Origin: Pseudomonadota bacterium
Lineage (GTDB): Bacteria; Pseudomonadota; Gammaproteobacteria; Steroidobacterales; Steroidobacteraceae
Reading direction: 5' to 3'
Length of the DNA: 64,000 nucleotides
Assembly (NCBI GenBank): GCA_025356075.1
Contig: JANXUT010000055.1
Coordinates: forward strand, 186,001-250,000
Translations under genes and position numbers: made by a program
Part shown: one piece after another, positions 8,232 to 15,854 of the stretch
Numbering within the stretch: position 1 is the stretch's first letter
How the letters are laid out: each line of letters begins with the position of its first letter
Notes under the pieces: generated by a model
Told to the model about the DNA's origin: nothing
The model's input: only the letters and a program-made list of their open reading frames with translations
The model's database searches: none

Positions 8232-9116
8232 TCAACGCCTGAGCGCCATCAGGTAGAGCAGATCGAGCGCGATCGTGGCGGCGGCGAGCGCAGTGAGCTG
8301 CGCCGAATCATACGGCGGGCTCACTTCCACGACGTCCGCGCTCACGATGTGAATGCCTTTGAGACCCCGCAGCACCCTCAGCACGAACTCACTCGAGAGT
8401 CCGCCCGCGACTGGCGTTCCGGTACCCGGCGCGAACGCGGGGTCGAGGCAGTCGATGTCAAAGGTGAGGTAGACGGGTCGGCCGCCGACGGCCGCTTTGA
8501 TCCGCGCGACGACCGCCTCGACGCCGTTCGCGTTCGACCAGTCGGCATCGAGCACCGCGAACTTGTGGGTGGGGCGGTCGTAGTACGTGCGGATCCCCAC
8601 CTGCACGCTGGCGCTTGCCTCGATGAGGCCTTCGTTCACCGCGTGGTGGAACATCACGCCGTGGTGGTCGTGGGCCGAGACGTCCGTGTCGGTGTGCGCG
8701 TCGAAGTGCAGCAGCGCGACCGGACCCATGACCCCGTGCACGGCGCGCAGCAGCGGCAGGGACACGTAGTGATCGCCGCCGAAGCTGAGCACGCGCTGGC
8801 CGGCGCGAAGGACCCGCGTCGTCTCGGCGATGACTGACTCGAGCATCAGCGGCGTCTGCCCGGTGGGGAACTCGATGTCGCCGCGATCGACGACGCTGAG
8901 GCGCTCGGCGAGGGCGAAGTCCCACGGCCAGCGATGGGGCTCCCACTGCAGGATCCTGGAGGCGATCCGGATCGCGTCGGGCCCAAAGCGCTTGCCCGGC
9001 CGCATGGTAGTGCCGAGGTCGTACGGAATGCCCTGCACCACGACATCGGCCGGCCTAGCCGCGCTCGGGTCGTAGAGCGGAACGTTCATGAAGGTCGTCA
9101 GCGAATTCACGGCCAC
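8232..9116 (-). CDS. speB: Agmatinase / ureohydrolase family enzyme
   Basis: A 294-residue arginase-superfamily enzyme that releases urea from a guanidino substrate. All binuclear manganese motifs are present: GGDHYVSLPLL, HFDAHTDTD and TFDIDCLDPAFAPGTGTP. The Cys and the GTGTPVAGGLSS stretch follow E. coli SpeB closely, as do GVMFHHAV and the YDSAQLTALAAATIAL ending. Start GTG 9116 was kept because the frame gives a normal agmatinase N-terminus (NVPLYDP). It is the last gene of a minus-strand run with an aminotransferase, an MFS transporter and a dimethylglycine dehydrogenase-like gene. The natural substrate may therefore be a guanidino acid rather than agmatine. The symbol reflects homology only. 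Confidence 0.85.
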   Translation of the reverse strand: MAVNSLTTFMNVPLYDPSAARPADVVVQGIPYDLGTTMRPGKRFGPDAIRIASRILQWEPHRWPWDFALAERLSVVDRGDIEFPTGQTPLMLESVIAETTRVLRAGQRVLSFGGDHYVSLPLLRAVHGVMGPVALLHFDAHTDTDVSAHDHHGVMFHHAVNEGLIEASASVQVGIRTYYDRPTHKFAVLDADWSNANGVEAVVARIKAAVGGRPVYLTFDIDCLDPAFAPGTGTPVAGGLSSEFVLRVLRGLKGIHIVSADVVEVSPPYDSAQLTALAAATIALDLLYLMALRR

Positions 9117-9179
9117 GGGCGGATGCTCCTCAAGTACCGGTGGTGGCGGCCCATTGCCGCCGCGCGGGGCCGGCGCCGC

Positions 9180-10322
9180 TCAGCGACGGTGCGCCTCGAG
9201 CCAGCCGCGCATCGCGGCGATACCGGCGGGCACCGCTTTGCGGCCGAACCCGATCCGGAAGTATTGCTCGGGAACCGGATTCAGTTCCGAGCGATAGATG
9301 CTCGAGGGCAGCAGCAGGACGCCTGCCTGCTCGATGAGCTCGCGCGTAAACATCTCGACGCCATCGGCGCCTCGATAGCGGACGAACGCGACACAGCTGC
9401 CATCCGGCCGGCGCCAGTCGAAGAGGTCGGGGAAGTGCCCGAAGAACTCATCGAGGAGCGCTAGGTTGTCGCGCACGATGCCGCGGTTGCGCTCGAGGAT
9501 CTGCGCGCGAGCCTTGAGCGCAATCAGCGCGAGCTGCTCGGACGGGCCTGAGTTGCAGATCGACAGGAAGTGCTTGAAGTGCTCGAGGCGCTTCAAGAGA
9601 TCGCGGTCCTTGAGCGCGAGCCAGCCGATCCGAAGGCCGGGCAAGCCATACGCCTTCGACATCACGTTGAGCGAGATACCGCGCTCGTAGACATCGACGG
9701 CCTGCGTCATCCGAATCGACGGCGTGCGCTCGATGAGGCGGTAGACCTCGTCGCTGAAGAGCCAGATGCCGCGGCTGCGACAGAGCTCGACGACGGCGTG
9801 GTAGGTTTCCTGCGACAGGATCTTGCCGGTCGGGTTGTGCGGGAAATTGATCGACACGACCTTGGTATTGGGACGAAGCGCCGCCTTCAGCCGGTCGGGG
9901 TCCAGGTTCCAGTCGTTCTCGGGATCGAGCGGGATGCCTGTGACCTCGCAGATGCTGAGCGGCACCGTCTCGGCCGCCTGGTAGTTCGGCGTGATCGTAA
10001 TCGCATGATCGGATGGTCCCAGCAGCACCTGCATGGCGGCATAGATCGCCTCTTCGGCACCAGCGAAGCAAAGGACGTCGTCCGCGACGACGTGCTCGTA
10101 CGTTCGCGCAATCTCGGCGCGAAGCGCGGGCGCCCCGAAGGTCTCGGTGTAGCCGAGGTGCATCCGGTCGAACTCGGCGCGATCGACCGGGGTGGCGAGC
10201 GACAGGAGGCTGACGAGCGGCATGCTCTCGGCGTCGGAGGCGGTCAGGTGGTGCTTGGCCGCGAACTCCCATTTCGACATGTAGACTTCGAGCGCGAAGT
10301 CCCGCTTCGGCAGCGCGCTCAT
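9180..10322 (-). CDS. PLP-dependent class I/II aminotransferase
   Basis: A 380-residue fold-type I aminotransferase. It has NPTG as INFPHNPTGK (residues 158-167), DEVYR at 191-195, the PLP Schiff-base Lys as K223 in MSKAYGLPGLRIGW, and a C-terminal FRIGFGR that should bind the substrate carboxylate. ATG 10322 overlaps the stop of the upstream MFS gene in an ATGA, which fixes the start and indicates translational coupling. It would transfer an amino group from an amino acid delivered by the transporter or produced by the neighbouring ureohydrolase or demethylase. The exact substrate cannot be read from the sequence. Confidence 0.87.
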   Translation of the reverse strand: MSALPKRDFALEVYMSKWEFAAKHHLTASDAESMPLVSLLSLATPVDRAEFDRMHLGYTETFGAPALRAEIARTYEHVVADDVLCFAGAEEAIYAAMQVLLGPSDHAITITPNYQAAETVPLSICEVTGIPLDPENDWNLDPDRLKAALRPNTKVVSINFPHNPTGKILSQETYHAVVELCRSRGIWLFSDEVYRLIERTPSIRMTQAVDVYERGISLNVMSKAYGLPGLRIGWLALKDRDLLKRLEHFKHFLSICNSGPSEQLALIALKARAQILERNRGIVRDNLALLDEFFGHFPDLFDWRRPDGSCVAFVRYRGADGVEMFTRELIEQAGVLLLPSSIYRSELNPVPEQYFRIGFGRKAVPAGIAAMRGWLEAHRR

Positions 10323-11629
10323 GCGGCGGCCGCCACGATCGCGGGACTCTCGACGACGGCGCGCCGGCTGGGGTCGATGAGGAACCATGTGGCCGCGGCC
10401 ACGAGCGCAAAGCCCGTTCCGGTCATGAACGCCGCGTCCCAGCCACCGTGCCCGGCGAGATAGGCGACCGTCGGGATCGTAACGAGGCCGCCGATGTTAC
10501 CCCCTGTGTTGAGGACGCCCGTTGCCGCCATCGTGTCGGCGCGCGCGACTTGCATCGTCGCGGCCCAGAACGGTCCTTCGGTGATTTCGGCGCCCGCGAA
10601 GGCAAGCGCGAGCGCGAGCACCGCGGCGGTTGCGCTGTCGACGTGGATCGCGACGAGCAGCAGAGCGCCCGCGAAGGGCAGCGCGATCATTGGCACGACG
10701 TGATAGCCGCGCCTGATGCCGAGCCGCCTGACCGCGTAGTCGCTGATGACGCCACCGACGGCCGAACCGACCGCAGCGCCAATCGGCGGGATCGCGGCGA
10801 GGAGCCCGCTATTGAGCGCCGTGAGGTGGCGCTCGTCGACCAGGTACACGAAGACCCAGTAGGTCAGCAGATAGAACACGTAGTTCATGCACGCGTAGGA
10901 GAATGCGAGCAACAGGACGTTCCGGTCGGAGGCGACCCTGACGAGCCGGGCCCAGGTGAGCGGCATCGGCTTCTCGTCGGCGTCCTCTCCCAGCTCGGCA
11001 ATCTCGGCGGGCGTCACCGATTGATGCTCCTGGGGAGTGTTGCGGCCGTACCAGCCCCACAGCAGCGTCATCAGGAGCCCCGGAATCGCGACGCAGACAA
11101 GCGCGCCCTGCCACCCGACCCAGCTCGTCAGCAGCACCACGATGGTCGGCGTGCAGGCCGTGCCGAGCGTCATGCCGCTCGACTGGAGGCCATTTGCAAA
11201 CGACCACTGGCGCGAGGGAAACCACGGCTGGATGAGGCCGGCGAACACCGGAAAGACCGGCGCCTGCGACACTCCGAGCACCGCCTGCGACAGCGCCAGC
11301 ATCAGGAAGAGCGGCAAGCCCGCGAGCAGCATGGGTGCGAGCGGCGTCGCGATGGTCGCGGCGAACCCGACAAGTCCCACGAGCACGTAGGTGAGGCGCG
11401 CGCCGTAGCGCTGGCCGAAGACCCCCGCCGGTATCTGCATCAGCGTGTAGGTGATGATGAACGCCTGCTCGAGGAGGCCGATCTGGAAGACGCTGAGGTG
11501 GAGCTCGGGCTTGATCGACTCCCCGGCGATGCCGATGCTGGTGCGTTCGATGTACGAGAACATCGCGAACAGGAACATGTAGGTGAAGATCCACCAGCGG
11601 ACCCGGACCGGATGACGAAGGATCGGCAT
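10319..11629 (-). CDS. ACS-family MFS transporter
   Basis: A 436-residue protein of the anion:cation symporter branch of the MFS. It starts with a basic N-terminus (PILRHPVRVRWW), then YMFLFAMFSYIERTSIGIAG, the typical first-helix motif with a charged residue after the aromatic pair. QIPAGVFGQRYGAR is the A-motif and FPSRQWSFANGLQSSGMTLG corresponds to the fifth helix. Twelve hydrophobic segments can be counted with a polar central loop (about residues 200-225). ACS members import organic acids such as tartrate, glucarate, phthalate or hydroxyphenylacetate. Here it sits between a dimethylglycine/sarcosine dehydrogenase-like gene (39 bp away) and an aminotransferase, so an amino or guanidino acid substrate is inferred. 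Confidence 0.85.
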   Translation of the reverse strand: MPILRHPVRVRWWIFTYMFLFAMFSYIERTSIGIAGESIKPELHLSVFQIGLLEQAFIITYTLMQIPAGVFGQRYGARLTYVLVGLVGFAATIATPLAPMLLAGLPLFLMLALSQAVLGVSQAPVFPVFAGLIQPWFPSRQWSFANGLQSSGMTLGTACTPTIVVLLTSWVGWQGALVCVAIPGLLMTLLWGWYGRNTPQEHQSVTPAEIAELGEDADEKPMPLTWARLVRVASDRNVLLLAFSYACMNYVFYLLTYWVFVYLVDERHLTALNSGLLAAIPPIGAAVGSAVGGVISDYAVRRLGIRRGYHVVPMIALPFAGALLLVAIHVDSATAAVLALALAFAGAEITEGPFWAATMQVARADTMAATGVLNTGGNIGGLVTIPTVAYLAGHGGWDAAFMTGTGFALVAAATWFLIDPSRRAVVESPAIVAAAA

Positions 11630-11668
11630 TAGGGCGTCCTCGGGGTCGGTGGCGGAACGAAAGCGGCC

Positions 11669-14086
11669 TCAGCCACGGAGCTTAAGGCCCTTCGGATCGT
11701 AGGGCGGCTCGAGGAGGACGCGCGCCGGGCGAAGCTCGCCCAACACGTGCACGTCGAGCGGGACTGGACGGTCGGCGATCGCCCGATCTAAGTAGGCGAG
11801 CGCGAGGCTTTGCTTCACGTGATGTCCGTAGCAGCCGGAGGTCACGAACCCGACGCGCTTGCCGTCCGCCCAGACGGGCTCGAACCCGGTCACGTCCGCG
11901 TTCGTGGCATCGACGGCGAGCAGCGAGAGGCGCTGGGTGGGTCCCGTCTCGCGCTCTTTGATCGCGGCCTCGCGGCCGATGAACTCGCCCTTGTCGAAGG
12001 CGATGAAGCGCTCGAGACCCGCCATCGCCGCGGTGTACGACTGCGCGAACTCGAGCGACCAGACACCGTAGCCTTTCTCGAGCCTCAAGCTGTCCTGCGC
12101 GCGCATGCCGATGGGTTTGAGTCCTAGGTCTGCGCCCTCGCGCAGCAGTGCGTTCCAGAGCGTGCGCTGCTGTATGGCGGGCACGGTGATCTCGTAGCCG
12201 AGTTCACCGGTCAGCGAGAGCCGCGCGACGATCGCCTGTGCGAGGCCGACGTCCATGCGCTTGAAGCCGAGGAACGGGAGCGCAGCGTCCGAGACATCCC
12301 CGTGCGCGAGGCGGCCGAGGATCTCGCGCGAGCGCGGCCCCGAGATTGAGAAGGCGAGCCAGCTCTCGGAGAGGTTCTCGATGGTGACGCCGGAGGCCGG
12401 CAGGTGATCGCGGAACCAGCGAAGGTGCCACTCCTGCAGGTAGTAGGAGCCGACCAGCCAGAAGCGCGTCGCATCGAGGCGGCTCACCGTCAGGTCGCCC
12501 ATCAGGCGCCCGGCCGGATTCAGCATCGGCGCGAGCCGGATCCGCCCGACCGGCGGCATCCGGTTCGCGAGCAGCCCGTCGAGCCAGCGCTCGGCGCCCG
12601 GGCCTGACACCTCGTAGCGCGCGTAGACGGACGCATCGAGGAGTCCCGCGCCTGCGCGCGTCGCGGCGACTTCCGCAGCGACGAAAGCATCCGCGTCCGA
12701 ACGTCTTGCGCTTGGCGTCTCGATGAAGTCGGGCCGGCCGGTCGCGAAATACTGCGGCGTCTCCATGCCCCACACGACGCCGAAGCGCGCGCCGGCGGCA
12801 GCCTGCAGGTCGTAGACGGGCGAGGTCTTGAGCGGGCGGCCGGCTGGCAGTTCCTCGTTCGGATAGGCGAGCACGAAGCGGCGCGCGTAGAACTGCGCGG
12901 TCATGTCCCGGAGGTACTTGTCGTTGCTCGCGAACGCGCCGTAGCGCGCGACGTCCATGCCGAAGATGTCGGCACCCGGATCGCCCTCGACGATCCAGTT
13001 GGCGAGCACGAGACCGATCGCGCCGCCCTGCGAGAAGCCCGACATGCAGCCGCACGCGGTCCAGTAGTTGCGCAGTCCCGGTACCGGACCCACCAGCGGG
13101 TTGCCATCCGGCGTGAACGTGAACGCGCCGTTGACCCAGCGGCGGATGCCCGCCGACTCGAGGGACGGAAAGCGCCGAAAGCCGATCGCAAGCTCCTCGC
13201 TGATGCGGTCGATGTCCTCCGGAATGAGGTCCATCCCGTAATCCCACTCGGCCCCCTCGGTCTTCCAGTGGCGCGGGTTGCGCTCGTAGACGCCGAGCAG
13301 GACACCCTTCCGCTCCTGCTGGAGGTAGGTGAAGCCCTCGAGGTCGGTCACGCACGGCATCTCGTCCTTGCGCGCGAGGAGTTCCGGCAGGTCCTCGGTG
13401 ATGAGGTAATGGTGCTGCATCGGGGTCAGCGGCAGGTCGAGGCCCGCCATCCGCCCGACTCGCCGCGCCCAGAGCCCGCCCGCGTTCACGACGTGTTCCG
13501 TGGTCACCGGGCCCTGCTCGGTATCGAGCCGCCAGCCGCCATTGGGAAGCGGCGTCATGCCGAGCACGCGATTCCTCAGGATCACGTCGGCGCCGCGCTT
13601 CTTGGCGGCGCCGGCGAAGGCGTGCGTCGTGCCGTGCGGGTCGACCGCCCCCTCGTGCGGATCGAAGAGCCCACCGAGGAGCCCGGTCGGGTCGACGATC
13701 GGGCAGTCGGCGACGATTTCCTCGGGCGTTGAGAGCCGTGTGCCGATGCCGAGCGTCTGGTAGAGCGCCCATTCGGCCTTCAGGAACTCCCACCGCGCGG
13801 GCGTCGTCGCGAGGCTGTAGCCGCCTGGCATGTGCATGCCGAGGTTCTGCCCGCTCTCGGCCTCGATCTCCTTGTAGAGGTTGATCGTGTAGGCCTGTAG
13901 CGCCGCGATGTTCGGGTCGTCATTGAGGGCATGAAAGCCCGCTGCCGCGTGCCAGGTCGACCCGGCCGTGAGCTCCGCCCGCTCGATCAGGCAGATGTCG
14001 GACCAGCCGTGGCGCGCGAGGTGATAAAGAACACTCGTGCCGACAATGCCGCCGCCGATAATGACAACCCTGTAATGACTCTTCAC
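11669..14086 (-). CDS. FAD-dependent dimethylglycine/sarcosine dehydrogenase-like oxidoreductase with GcvT domains
   Basis: An 805-residue two-part enzyme. Residues 1 to about 380 form a DAO-type FAD domain with IIGGGIVGTSVLYHLA at the N-terminus and TAGSTWHAAAGF, where the His after Trp is the usual covalent flavin site. Residues from about 450 form the GcvT/folate-binding half (YEVSGPGAERWLDGLLANRMP, LTGELGYEITVP, SLRLEKGYGVWSLEF, KGEFIGREA). The family demethylates N-methyl amino acids and passes the carbon to tetrahydrofolate. GTG 14086 was chosen because the nucleotide-binding strand begins four residues later. It is the first gene of a four-gene minus-strand operon and diverges from soxBDAG, suggesting related substrates. 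Confidence 0.88.
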   Translation of the reverse strand: MKSHYRVVIIGGGIVGTSVLYHLARHGWSDICLIERAELTAGSTWHAAAGFHALNDDPNIAALQAYTINLYKEIEAESGQNLGMHMPGGYSLATTPARWEFLKAEWALYQTLGIGTRLSTPEEIVADCPIVDPTGLLGGLFDPHEGAVDPHGTTHAFAGAAKKRGADVILRNRVLGMTPLPNGGWRLDTEQGPVTTEHVVNAGGLWARRVGRMAGLDLPLTPMQHHYLITEDLPELLARKDEMPCVTDLEGFTYLQQERKGVLLGVYERNPRHWKTEGAEWDYGMDLIPEDIDRISEELAIGFRRFPSLESAGIRRWVNGAFTFTPDGNPLVGPVPGLRNYWTACGCMSGFSQGGAIGLVLANWIVEGDPGADIFGMDVARYGAFASNDKYLRDMTAQFYARRFVLAYPNEELPAGRPLKTSPVYDLQAAAGARFGVVWGMETPQYFATGRPDFIETPSARRSDADAFVAAEVAATRAGAGLLDASVYARYEVSGPGAERWLDGLLANRMPPVGRIRLAPMLNPAGRLMGDLTVSRLDATRFWLVGSYYLQEWHLRWFRDHLPASGVTIENLSESWLAFSISGPRSREILGRLAHGDVSDAALPFLGFKRMDVGLAQAIVARLSLTGELGYEITVPAIQQRTLWNALLREGADLGLKPIGMRAQDSLRLEKGYGVWSLEFAQSYTAAMAGLERFIAFDKGEFIGREAAIKERETGPTQRLSLLAVDATNADVTGFEPVWADGKRVGFVTSGCYGHHVKQSLALAYLDRAIADRPVPLDVHVLGELRPARVLLEPPYDPKGLKLRG

Positions 14087-14340
14087 GCACCCGCCCCCGA
14101 AAAACACAAACGCCGCATTATGCGCTGCCAGCCTTGCGGGCAGCCGCGTCCCGCGCATTGTCCAGCAAAAGCGGCGCGACGACGACCGCCATGCCGTATT
14201 GCCTAGGAAATCGCCCGCCGCGCCGAAGCGAGGGACGGGGCGCTGCGTGTATGCTTGGCGCCCTCCATGCTAGCGACTCGACCCATCCCCCGGCTGGCGC
14301 GTCCGGGCTGCCCGCCTGTCGGGCGGCGCGGCGGGACGTC
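14087..14340. promoter_or_regulatory. Divergent promoter region between two N-methyl amino acid oxidation operons
   Basis: These 254 bases separate the minus-strand dehydrogenase/transporter operon from plus-strand soxBDAG, so both promoters should lie here. No confident sigma70 hexamers or operator could be picked out by eye, and no regulator gene is adjacent to either operon. Confidence 0.5.
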
Positions 14341-15615
14341 ATGAGCGCGGCGAGCCCGCGTTACTCGGCCTGGTCGCTGCTACGGGCGCGGCTGGCCGGC
14401 GAGGGCTTTTGGCAGCCGCTCTGGAGCGGTGCCCGCCTCAAGGATGGCTACGATGTCGTCGTGGTGGGGGCGGGCGGGCACGGACTTGCGACCGCCTATC
14501 ACCTCGCGCGCGATCACGGCATCAAGCGAGTGGCGGTGCTCGAGAAGCGCCTCGTCGGCTACGGCAACGTCGGCCGGAACACGACGATCGTGCGCTCGAA
14601 CTACCTGCTGCCCGAGAACCACTATTTCTACGAGGACTCGCTGCGTCGCTGGGAGCGGCTGTCGCGCGACCTCAACTACAATGTCATGTACAGCCCTCGC
14701 GGCGTTCTCGATCTCGCGCTCTCCGACGGCGAGATGATCGGGCTCGCGCGCCGTGGCAATGCCATGCGCCTCGCCGGCATCGACGCCGAACTCCTCGACC
14801 GGCCGGGAGTGATGAAGTTTGCGCCGGAGCTCGCGGCAGCGGGCCCCAGGCGCTTCGACATCGTCGGCGGGCTATTGCAGCCGCGCGGCGGCACGGTACG
14901 CCACGATGCGGTCGCCTGGGGCTACGCCCGCGCCGCGAGTGCGCTCGGCGTCGACATCATCGAGGATTGTGAGGTGCAGGGCGTGCGCACCGCCGCTGGC
15001 GTTGCGACGGGAGTCGAGACGACGCGCGGCTTCGTGGGCGCCGGGCGGATCGTCTTTGCGGTCGCCGGCCACACGGGCGCGGTTGGCCGGATGCTCGGGC
15101 TCAACCTGCCGGTCGAGACGCACCTCCTGCAGGCGATGGTGACCGAGCCCATCAAGCCGCTCATCGGCTCCGTACTCATCTACGTGCCGCCGCACGGCGA
15201 GGTCTATGTCACGCAGTCCGATCGGGGCGGCGTCGTCATGGGCGGCTTCCTCGACGGCTTTCCGTCCTATACGCGCGAGGGGCAGTGGTACCGGCTCGAG
15301 GATGTGGTCGGGGCGGCCGTCGCGCTGCTGCCGCAGATCGCCTCGCTCAGGATCCTGAGGCACTGGGCCGGCACCAACGACATGACGATGGACGGCAGCT
15401 TCATCATCGACCGGCTGCGCCACGACAACGTGTTCCTGAATGGCGGCTGGTGCTACGGCGGCTTCAAGGCAATTCCCGCCTCCGGTGCCGCTTGCGCCAC
15501 GTTCGTCGCGACCGGGACGGCACCGGACCTCATTCGCGCGCACAACCTCGGACGTTTCGCGAGCGGCCACCTGCTCGATGAGCGCGGCGGCGGCCCGTTC
15601 CCGGTGCGCCAGTGA
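14341..15615 (+). CDS. soxB: Heterotetrameric sarcosine oxidase, beta subunit
   Basis: A 424-residue FAD/FMN subunit that oxidises sarcosine to glycine. The N-terminal segment PRYSAWSLLRARLAGEGFWQPLW is typical of SoxB. The FAD motif VVVGAGGHGLATAYHLA spans residues 40-56, followed by GNVGRNTTIVRSNY. His188 in GGTVRHDAVAWGYAR is the family's covalent FMN attachment site. The C-terminal WCYGGFKAIPASG is also typical. ATG 14341 starts the protein at the conserved N-terminus. The stop overlaps the next start (GTGA), and the gene order soxB-soxD-soxA-soxG is the canonical operon. Confidence 0.95.
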   Translation: MSAASPRYSAWSLLRARLAGEGFWQPLWSGARLKDGYDVVVVGAGGHGLATAYHLARDHGIKRVAVLEKRLVGYGNVGRNTTIVRSNYLLPENHYFYEDSLRRWERLSRDLNYNVMYSPRGVLDLALSDGEMIGLARRGNAMRLAGIDAELLDRPGVMKFAPELAAAGPRRFDIVGGLLQPRGGTVRHDAVAWGYARAASALGVDIIEDCEVQGVRTAAGVATGVETTRGFVGAGRIVFAVAGHTGAVGRMLGLNLPVETHLLQAMVTEPIKPLIGSVLIYVPPHGEVYVTQSDRGGVVMGGFLDGFPSYTREGQWYRLEDVVGAAVALLPQIASLRILRHWAGTNDMTMDGSFIIDRLRHDNVFLNGGWCYGGFKAIPASGAACATFVATGTAPDLIRAHNLGRFASGHLLDERGGGPFPVRQ

Positions 15616-15854
15616 ACCGCCTCGTCTGCCCGTTCTGCGGTGCGCGCGAGCTCGAGGAATTCCTGTTCCACAAGACGCTGCCGGAGGCAGGTGCGAGCGA
15701 GTACTCGGCGGTCTACGAGCGGACGAACCGTCTCGATGACAGCCTCGAGCACTGGCAGCACGTGCACGGTTGTCGCGCGTGGCTCGAAGTGCGCCGCAAT
15801 CCCTCGAGCGGTGATGTCCTCGAAATTCGCATGATCGGCGGGGGGCGCAATTGA
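15612..15854 (+). CDS. soxD: Sarcosine oxidase delta subunit
   Basis: An 80-residue zinc-binding subunit of heterotetrameric sarcosine oxidase. Zinc ligands are visible as CPFCGARELEEF near the N-terminus and HVHGCRAWLEVRRN near the C-terminus, with EHWQH as the usual intervening motif. The GTG start at 15612 overlaps the soxB stop, and its own stop overlaps the soxA start, so translation is probably coupled to keep subunits in balance. The size is slightly short compared with typical delta subunits, which are nearer 90-110 residues. Confidence 0.93.
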   Translation: MNRLVCPFCGARELEEFLFHKTLPEAGASEYSAVYERTNRLDDSLEHWQHVHGCRAWLEVRRNPSSGDVLEIRMIGGGRN